Assembly: GCF_001954195.1 (NCBI RefSeq)
Contig: NZ_MBES01000021.1
Coordinates: forward strand, 62,001 to 126,000
From: Mycobacterium sp. IS-1264
Lineage (GTDB): Bacteria; Actinomycetota; Actinomycetes; Mycobacteriales; Mycobacteriaceae
DNA: 64,000 nt
Direction of reading: 5' to 3'
Positions 58,005 to 64,000 of this stretch are shown in pieces. Below the pieces are notes generated by a model. The model was not told the DNA's origin, ran no database searches, and was given only the letters and a program-made list of their open reading frames with translations. A program made the position numbers and the translations under genes. The stretch's first letter is position 1. Every line of letters starts with the position of its first letter.

Positions 58005-59023
58005 GAACGCGCGCCACGCTGATCAAGTTCGCGATCTTCGCCGTCGTGATGGCGATGCTGACCGCCTTCCTGTTCTTCATCTTCGGCCAGTACCGGACGG
58101 GTTCGACGACCGGGTATTCGGCGGTGTTCACCGACGTGTCGCGCCTCAAAACGGGACAGTCGGTGCGGGTCGCCGGGATCCGGGTGGGCACCGTCAACGG
58201 CGTTTCGCTGCGGCCGGACAAAAAAGTTGTGGTGAAGTTCGACGCCGACCGCAACATCGTCCTCACCGAGGGCACCAGGGCGGCGGTGCGTTACCTCAAC
58301 CTGGTCGGCGATCGCTACCTCGAACTCGTCGATGGCCCGGGCTCGACCAGGCGGCTGCCGGCCGGCGGTCAGATTCCCCTCGACCGCACCGCGCCGGCGC
58401 TTGACCTTGATCTGCTGCTCGGGGGGCTGAAACCGGTGATCCAGGGCCTGAATGCGCAAGATGTCAACGCGCTCACCTCCGCGTTGTTGCAGGTCTTTCA
58501 GGGTGAGGGGGGGACTCTTGAGTCGCTGTTCGCCAAGACGACGTCGTTTTCGAACGCCTTGGCCGACAACGATCAAACCGTGCAGCAACTGATCGACAAC
58601 CTCAACACCGTGGTGTCGTACATCGACAAGGAGGGCGGCAACTTTTCGGCCGCAATCGATCGCCTGCAGCGGCTTGTCAGTGGGCTCTCGGACGACCGCA
58701 ACACCATTGGGTCCGCGATCGACGCGTTGGACAACGGAACGGCCTCGCTGGCGGATCTGCTGACGAACGCGCGGCCTCCGCTGTCCGGCACCATCGACCA
58801 ACTGAGTCGGCTGGCGCCGATACTCGATAACGACAGGGACCGCCTCGACACCGCGATCGCTAAGGCCCCAAAGAACTACCGCAAACTGGTCCGACTAGGC
58901 GTAGCCGGCGCCACCATCCCGTACTACATCTGCATGTTAGAGCTGCGCGGCACCGATCTTAACGGCAAGACGGTGGTAGCTCCCTTGTTCAGGTCAGACG
59001 CTGGAAGGTGCACGGAACCCTGA
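58001..59023 (+). CDS. mceB: Mce-family protein MceB
   Basis: A 340-residue MCE protein: N-terminal span FAIFAVVMAMLTAFLFFIFG, MCE domain SRLKTGQSVRVAGIRVGTVNGVSLRPDKKVVV, RAAVRYLNLVGDRYLELVDGPG, then helices (VQQLIDNLNTVVSYIDKEGGNF). Short C-terminal tail with two Cys (YICMLEL, RCTEP). Coupled to mceA and mceC by 4-bp and 1-bp overlaps. Confidence 0.95.
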   Translation: MRTRATLIKFAIFAVVMAMLTAFLFFIFGQYRTGSTTGYSAVFTDVSRLKTGQSVRVAGIRVGTVNGVSLRPDKKVVVKFDADRNIVLTEGTRAAVRYLNLVGDRYLELVDGPGSTRRLPAGGQIPLDRTAPALDLDLLLGGLKPVIQGLNAQDVNALTSALLQVFQGEGGTLESLFAKTTSFSNALADNDQTVQQLIDNLNTVVSYIDKEGGNFSAAIDRLQRLVSGLSDDRNTIGSAIDALDNGTASLADLLTNARPPLSGTIDQLSRLAPILDNDRDRLDTAIAKAPKNYRKLVRLGVAGATIPYYICMLELRGTDLNGKTVVAPLFRSDAGRCTEP

Positions 59024-60141
59024 TGCTTAAGTATCGCGGAGCTGGGCTCATCAAGGCCGGATTCATCGGCGCGATCTTGATCGTGCTGGTGATCCTGGTG
59101 GGCCTGTCGCCCGACCGGTTCATCTCATGGGCGACGATGGTTCGCTACCAGGCGCTGTTTTCTGAAGCCGGCGGCCTCGCGGTGGGCAACGCCGTGACGG
59201 TGTCGGGGGTGAAAGTCGGCTCGGTGTCGAATATTTCGCTGCGCAACGGCGATGCGCTGGTGACGTTCGCGATGAAGGGCAACATCCTGCTCGGATCGGA
59301 AACCACCGCGCACATCCGCACCGACACGCTGCTGGGCGCCCGGATGCTGACACTGGAGTCTGCCGGCAGCAGCACGATGCATCCGATGGCGGTCATTCCG
59401 GTCTCGCGCACGTCCTCGCCGTACTCGCTGACGGAAGCGGTTAGCGACTTCACATCGAACACCGCCGAAACCAACACCGCGACGCTGAATCAGTCGTTGG
59501 ACACGCTGTCGGCGACGCTCGACCAGATCGCACCCCAATTGGGGCCGGCCTTCGACGGACTCACCCGGTTATCCCGCACCCTCAACGGCCGCAACAAGTC
59601 CCTGGGCGAGCTATTCAAGAGTGCCGCCGACGTCAGCCGAATATTGTCCGACCGTAGCCAGCAGGTCAACAAGCTCATCCTGAACTCCGACGATCTGCTC
59701 CAAGTCCTGGTGGCGCGCCGACAGGAGATCGTGGACTTGCTGGCCAACACGTCGGCCGTCGCCAAGCAGCTGACGGGATTGGTGCACGACAACGAAAGCA
59801 AGCTGGCGCCGACGCTGGAGAGGCTGAATTCGGTGCTGGCGATGCTGGAAAAGAACCGCGACAACATCAGCAAAGCGCTGCCGGGTCTTGCTAAATTCGA
59901 GATCACGGTCGGTGAGGCAATCTCGAGCATGTACGCCTACTCAGCGTTCGTCCCGAACGTTACGACCCCGCAAATCTTCGGGGTATTCATGGAATACCTC
60001 TGGGGATTCCGCACCTTCGACACGGCTCGCGGTCCCGGCTACCCCTCGCCGGTACCTCGGACGCTGATTCCCTGGCCGTACAACGGTATTCCCGTGTGCC
60101 CTGGCTGCACGTTGGGCGGGCGGATCGGGGGATCGCAATGA
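59023..60141 (+). CDS. mceC: Mce-family protein MceC
   Basis: A 372-residue MCE protein. ATG 59023 overlaps the mceB TGA (TGATG); GTG 59008, five codons earlier, is possible. Span IKAGFIGAILIVLVILVGL, MCE domain LAVGNAVTVSGVKVGSVSNISLRNGDALVTF, helical needle region (LDQIAPQLGPAFDGLTRLSRTLNGRNKSL), and a tail ending VCPGCTLGGRIGGSQ with a CxxC. Confidence 0.95.
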   Translation: MLKYRGAGLIKAGFIGAILIVLVILVGLSPDRFISWATMVRYQALFSEAGGLAVGNAVTVSGVKVGSVSNISLRNGDALVTFAMKGNILLGSETTAHIRTDTLLGARMLTLESAGSSTMHPMAVIPVSRTSSPYSLTEAVSDFTSNTAETNTATLNQSLDTLSATLDQIAPQLGPAFDGLTRLSRTLNGRNKSLGELFKSAADVSRILSDRSQQVNKLILNSDDLLQVLVARRQEIVDLLANTSAVAKQLTGLVHDNESKLAPTLERLNSVLAMLEKNRDNISKALPGLAKFEITVGEAISSMYAYSAFVPNVTTPQIFGVFMEYLWGFRTFDTARGPGYPSPVPRTLIPWPYNGIPVCPGCTLGGRIGGSQ

Positions 60142-61565
60142 TCCGGCGCAACAGGCTGGCGGCCATCACGGCGGTCGTCCTGGTCGGGCTCATCGTCGCC
60201 GGCGCGGCCGTGCTCATTCGTAATACGTTCTTTGGCCCAAAGACGATCACCGCATATTTCACCACCGCCACCGCGATCTACCCCAATGACGAGGTGCGGG
60301 TCTCGGGTGTCAAAGTCGGCAACATCAAATCCATTCAGCCGCAGGGGACACAGGCCAAGATGGTCCTCAAGGTGGACCGCGACGTGCCCATCCCGGCGGA
60401 CGCGAAAGCGATCGTCGTCGCCTCGAACCTGGTGGCCGCCCGCTACGTCCAGCTCTCACCGGCCTACCGGAACAGCGGCCCGGTCATGCGGGACGGCGCG
60501 GTGATACCGGTCGAACGCACCGCGGTGCCTGTCGAGTGGGACGAGGTCAAAACCCAATTGATGCGGCTGGCAACGGATTTGGGACCCAAGAGTGGGGTAT
60601 CGGGCACGTCGGTGGGCCGGTTCATCGACAGCGCCGCCAATGCACTCGAGGGCAACGGCGACAAGCTGCGGCAAACACTCGGTCAATTGTCCGGGGTCGG
60701 CCGGATCCTCGCCAACGGCAGCGGCAACATCGTTGACATCATCAAAGGTCTGCAGACCTTCGTAACGGCGCTGCGCGACAGCAACATCCAGCTCGTGCAG
60801 TTCAACGACCGCCTGGCCACCCTCACCAGCGTGGTCGACGACAGCAAATCCGAGTTGGACGCGGCGCTGACCGATCTGTCGACGGCGGTCGGCGAGGTGC
60901 AGCGATTCATCGCCGGGACTCGCAATCAGACCAGCGAGCAGATCGCCCGGTTGGCCGATGTCACCCAGATTCTGGTCGATAAGCGAATGGCCCTGGAAAA
61001 CATTCTGCACACCTCGCCGAACGCGCTCGGCAACTTCTTCAACGACTACAACGCCGACACCGGAACCATCGTGGGCGGGTTCGGGATCATGGATTTCGCG
61101 AACCCCACGTGGGCGGGTATTTTGCCTGTAGTGCCGGGGATTCCGGGTTGCACGCAAATCGGCGCCATCGAGAGCGTCACCTCCGTCGAAACCGGCAAGC
61201 TGTGCTCACTGTTCCTCGGTCCCGGGCTGCGGCTGCTCAACTTCAACAATCTGCCGATTCCCGTCAACATATTCCTGCAGAAGTCGATCGACCCTTCCAA
61301 GATCATCTACACCGAACAGCGCCTGGCCCCCGGCGGCGAGGGCCCGAAACCCGGACCACCCGAGATCCCGCCCGCGGTGTCGGCCTACACCGGCCTGCCG
61401 GGTGATCCCGTCGGACCGCCTGGGGCGGTGCCGCCGGCGCCGATACCGGGCGCCGCGATGCCGCTGCCGCCCCCGCCGTCGACACCGATGGAACCGCCGC
61501 CACCGCCGCCGGCGCCGGCGAGCGTGTCGGGCATGCTGCTGCCGGGTGAAGGGCCGCAGCAATGA
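60138..61565 (+). CDS. mceD: Mce-family protein MceD with proline-rich tail
   Basis: A 475-residue MCE protein. Span LAAITAVVLVGLIVAGAAVLI, MCE domain YPNDEVRVSGVKVGNIKSIQPQGTQAKMV, helical region to ~residue 310, and a C-terminal ~80-residue Pro-rich stretch (GPPEIPPAV...MEPPPPPPAPA) probably extended in the cell wall. ATG 60138 overlaps the mceC stop. Confidence 0.95.
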   Translation: MIRRNRLAAITAVVLVGLIVAGAAVLIRNTFFGPKTITAYFTTATAIYPNDEVRVSGVKVGNIKSIQPQGTQAKMVLKVDRDVPIPADAKAIVVASNLVAARYVQLSPAYRNSGPVMRDGAVIPVERTAVPVEWDEVKTQLMRLATDLGPKSGVSGTSVGRFIDSAANALEGNGDKLRQTLGQLSGVGRILANGSGNIVDIIKGLQTFVTALRDSNIQLVQFNDRLATLTSVVDDSKSELDAALTDLSTAVGEVQRFIAGTRNQTSEQIARLADVTQILVDKRMALENILHTSPNALGNFFNDYNADTGTIVGGFGIMDFANPTWAGILPVVPGIPGCTQIGAIESVTSVETGKLCSLFLGPGLRLLNFNNLPIPVNIFLQKSIDPSKIIYTEQRLAPGGEGPKPGPPEIPPAVSAYTGLPGDPVGPPGAVPPAPIPGAAMPLPPPPSTPMEPPPPPPAPASVSGMLLPGEGPQQ

Positions 61566-62785
61566 TCGCCCGGGTCGCGGCTCGGCGGGTGTTCGCTATC
61601 GGCTGTTGCGTGGTGTTGTCCGCGACGGGATGCGCATTCCACGGCCTGAATTCACTGCCACTGCCCGGCGCGGTCGGACGCGGGCCGGGTGCCAACATCT
61701 ACCACGTCGAGATCCCGAATGTCGGTACGATGGAATCGAATTCGCCGGTGATGATCGACGATGTCGTGGTCGGCAGTGTCGGCACGATGAGGGTGCAAGG
61801 CTGGCACGCCGACGTCGAGATCTCGGTGAAGCGCGATGTCGTCGTTCCGGCCAACGTGGTGGCCAGCGTCGGTCAAACCAGCCTGCTGGGCTCGATGCAT
61901 CTGGAGCTCAATACGCCGCTCGGCCAAACGGGTAGCGGAAGGCTGCAGCCGGGCGCAACCATCCCGCTGAGCCGGTCATCGGTCTATCCGTCGACAGAGC
62001 AGACGCTGTCGTCGCTGGGGGCGGTGGTCAACGGCGGGGGACTGGGGCAGATCGGGGAAATCGTCCACAATTTCTCCGCCGCCCTGTCCGGGCGTGAGGG
62101 CGCCGTGCGTGATCTGCTTACTCGCCTCGACACGTTCGTGGGGACCCTCGACCAACAGCGGGACAACATCGTGGACTCCATCCAGGCGCTGAACCGGCTT
62201 GCCGGCACCTTCGCCGGACAACGCGACGTCATAACCCAGGCGCTGCGCAAGGTACCGCCCGCGCTCGATGTGCTGATCAAGGAGCGGCCGCGCCTGACGA
62301 CCGCCCTGGACAAGCTTCGCGTCTTCAGCAACACCGCCACCGGACTGATCAACGACACCCAGGCCGACCTGGTCACGAATCTCAAAAACTTGGAGCCGAC
62401 CATCCGCGCGCTCGCCGACGTCGGGCCGGAGCTGGGCGCCGCGATCGCGGGGAGTTTCGTGTTCCCGTTCACCCAGAACTTCGTCGACCGAGCGGTTCGG
62501 GGCGACTACTTCAATCTGCATGTGCAGCTGGACCTGTCGATTCCGCGGCTCAAGCGCGGCCTGATGTTGGGGACCCACTGGGGCCAGCTGGACCAGCCGT
62601 TGGTACCGGCGCCCGGGGAGCCGTGGTACTTGAATTACACCCACGATCCGCTGAATGACCCCGTGCGGCCACCGTGGGTCGATCCCAATGCGCACCCGCT
62701 GCCCCCGCTACCGGGGCCTCCGCCGAGTGCGCCCCCGCTGCCCGGCCCTCAGCCTGGTTCGGCGTCGACGGGAGCGGGTGGATAG
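61562..62785 (+). CDS. mceE: Mce-family lipoprotein MceE
   Basis: A 407-residue MCE protein with a lipobox: residues 1-24 MIARVAARRVFAI.. VVLSATGC, Cys24 being the lipid-anchored residue, as in known MceE (LprK-type) proteins. MCE domain ESNSPVMIDDVVVGSVGTMRVQGWHADVEI, helical region VRDLLTRLDTFVGTLDQQRDNI, Pro-rich end (PLPPLPGPPPSAPPLPGPQ). Confidence 0.95.
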   Translation: MIARVAARRVFAIGCCVVLSATGCAFHGLNSLPLPGAVGRGPGANIYHVEIPNVGTMESNSPVMIDDVVVGSVGTMRVQGWHADVEISVKRDVVVPANVVASVGQTSLLGSMHLELNTPLGQTGSGRLQPGATIPLSRSSVYPSTEQTLSSLGAVVNGGGLGQIGEIVHNFSAALSGREGAVRDLLTRLDTFVGTLDQQRDNIVDSIQALNRLAGTFAGQRDVITQALRKVPPALDVLIKERPRLTTALDKLRVFSNTATGLINDTQADLVTNLKNLEPTIRALADVGPELGAAIAGSFVFPFTQNFVDRAVRGDYFNLHVQLDLSIPRLKRGLMLGTHWGQLDQPLVPAPGEPWYLNYTHDPLNDPVRPPWVDPNAHPLPPLPGPPPSAPPLPGPQPGSASTGAGG

Positions 62786-64000
62786 ATGCTGTCGCGCTTC
62801 GTTCGGATCCAGCTGGCGATTTTTGCGATCGTCGGGGCCATTGGTGTGATCGCGATGGTCCTCTTCTACATCCAAGTGCCGACGCTCCTGGGCCTCGGCC
62901 GGATGACGGTGACGCTGGAGCTGCCGGCTACCGGCGGCCTGTACCGGTTTTCCAACGTGACCTACCGTGGAGTGCAAATCGGTAAGGTCACCTCGGTGGG
63001 TTTGACACCGACCGGCGCGAAAGCGACGCTGTCGCTCAACACTTCACCCAAGATCCCCGCGGACCTGACAGCGAAGGTGCTCAGTGTGTCCGCGGTGGGT
63101 GAACAGTACGTGGACCTGCAGCCCAAAACCGATTCGCCGCCCTACTTGCACGACGGCTCGGTAATCGCCGCGCGCGATACGACGATTCCGCAGCCGGTCG
63201 GGCCGATGCTCGATCAGGTCAACGCCTTGGTCGGCAGCATTCCGAAGACCAAACTCGGCCAATTGCTCGACGAGTCCTTCCAGGGATTCAACGGAACCGG
63301 ATACGACCTGGGATCATTGTTCGACTCGGGGGCCACGATATCCCGCGACGCCAACGGCGTCGTCGATCGTACCCAGACCCTCACCGAAGACACTGGGCCG
63401 CTGCTGGATTCGCAAGCACGCACCACCGATTCGATCCGGACGTGGGCACGTAGCCTCGCCGGGATTACGGACGTCTTCGCAAACGATGATTCAAACGTTC
63501 GCACCATACTGCGAAACGGCCCCGAAGCCGCGAACGAAGCATCCCGGCTTCTCGAACAAATCAAGCCGACGCTGCCGGTGTTGCTTGCCAACCTGACCAC
63601 CATCGGCCAGATCGGCGTGACCTACCATCCCTCGCTGGAGCAGCTGCTGGTGTTGCTGCCGAACGCGGTTGCCGTTGAGCAAGCCGCCGCCCCCGGAAAC
63701 CATCCCGAGGGGACGGCCCAAGGCGACTTCGCACTCACGATCGACGATCCGCCGATTTGCACGGTTGGCTTCATCCCGCAAAGCCAATGGCGATCCCCGG
63801 ACGACCTCTCCGACATCGACACACCGGATGGGTTGTATTGCAAACTCCCGCAGGATTCGCCGCTCTCGGTTCGCGGCGCCCGCAACTATCCGTGCATGGG
63901 TCACCCCGGCAAGCGCGCGCCTACCGTCGAAATCTGCAACAGCGACAAGCCGTTCATGCCGCTGGCGATGCGTCAGCACGTCCTCGGTCCCTCGCCGATC
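62786..64000 (+). CDS. mceF: Mce-family protein MceF (partial, cut by right window edge)
   Basis: The first 405 codons of the sixth MCE protein, starting at ATG 62786 directly after the mceE stop. Span FVRIQLAIFAIVGAIGVIAMVLFYI, MCE domain TGGLYRFSNVTYRGVQIGKVTSVGL, VSAVGEQYVDLQPK, helices (IRTWARSLAGITDVFANDDSNV) and a Cys-containing C-terminal domain (DDPPICTVGFIPQSQWRSP, LYCKLPQDSPLSVRGARNYPC). Nearly complete; the end lies beyond the window. Confidence 0.93.
   Translation, partial: MLSRFVRIQLAIFAIVGAIGVIAMVLFYIQVPTLLGLGRMTVTLELPATGGLYRFSNVTYRGVQIGKVTSVGLTPTGAKATLSLNTSPKIPADLTAKVLSVSAVGEQYVDLQPKTDSPPYLHDGSVIAARDTTIPQPVGPMLDQVNALVGSIPKTKLGQLLDESFQGFNGTGYDLGSLFDSGATISRDANGVVDRTQTLTEDTGPLLDSQARTTDSIRTWARSLAGITDVFANDDSNVRTILRNGPEAANEASRLLEQIKPTLPVLLANLTTIGQIGVTYHPSLEQLLVLLPNAVAVEQAAAPGNHPEGTAQGDFALTIDDPPICTVGFIPQSQWRSPDDLSDIDTPDGLYCKLPQDSPLSVRGARNYPCMGHPGKRAPTVEICNSDKPFMPLAMRQHVLGPSPI

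Overview
The window looks like a chromosomal segment of a non-tuberculous Mycobacterium. It is very G+C-rich, uses many GTG and TTG starts, packs genes with 4-bp ATGA/GTGA overlaps, pairs P450s with three-cysteine ferredoxins, and ends in a complete yrbEA-yrbEB-mceA-E run plus most of mceF. No rRNA, tRNA, insertion sequence, prophage or CRISPR array was seen.

Layout. 1-4581 (minus): degradative operon with a carboxymuconolactone-decarboxylase-like protein, a Rieske oxygenase, a small partner, an amidohydrolase with an altered metal motif, a SnoaL-like protein and an acyl-CoA dehydrogenase cut by the left edge. 5005-10706 (plus): amidohydrolase, acyl-CoA dehydrogenase, crotonase, thiolase, then a TetR regulator behind a perfect 11-bp inverted repeat, coupled to an unknown gene. 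10823-12604 (plus): P450, ferredoxin, DUF1330 protein. 17778-12601 (minus): a DUF35-thiolase fusion (predicted retro-aldolase), hydrolase, hydroxyacid dehydrogenase, a decayed second dehydrogenase, P450 and ferredoxin. 30227-17835 (minus): one 4130-residue gene whose N-terminus is a BTAD/cyclase/STAND-ATPase regulator and whose remaining ~2850 residues are 21 NTF2/SnoaL-like half-repeats (ten ~270-residue double units plus one lone half). 30310-36488: secreted protein, ferredoxin plus NuoF-like flavoprotein, a probably leaderless unknown gene, hydrolase, Rieske ferredoxin and two amidohydrolases. 36722-39458 (minus): dehydrogenase, decarboxylase-like protein, aldehyde dehydrogenase, divergent from a TetR gene. 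40171-46520 (plus): hydrolase, a second TetR, two membrane microproteins (32 and 39 aa), two membrane proteins, a LuxE-like acyl-activating protein, a LuxC-like acyl reductase and a nitroreductase. 46690-54644: paired acyl-CoA dehydrogenase subunits, a secreted protein, a P450-ferredoxin-SDR operon, aldehyde dehydrogenase and a class III CoA-transferase. 55039-64000: the mce lipid-transport operon.

How it works together. The content fits an accessory pathway for taking up (Mce/YrbE), oxidising (P450s, Rieske oxygenase, SDR, aldehyde dehydrogenases) and beta-oxidising or retro-aldol-cleaving (acyl-CoA dehydrogenases, crotonase, thiolase, DUF35-thiolase fusion, CoA-transferase) a bulky lipid such as a steroid- or terpenoid-like compound. 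The substrate cannot be read from sequence. A recurring 15-bp palindrome close to GAGAAT-N3-ATTCTC lies upstream of most of these units (4605, 10780, 17801, 36659, 46643, 51734, 51901; weak at 4903), which suggests one shared regulator.

The two most unusual items are the giant repeat regulator and the microprotein/membrane-protein/LuxE/LuxC cassette. All functions are inferred by reading motifs; no database search was run.
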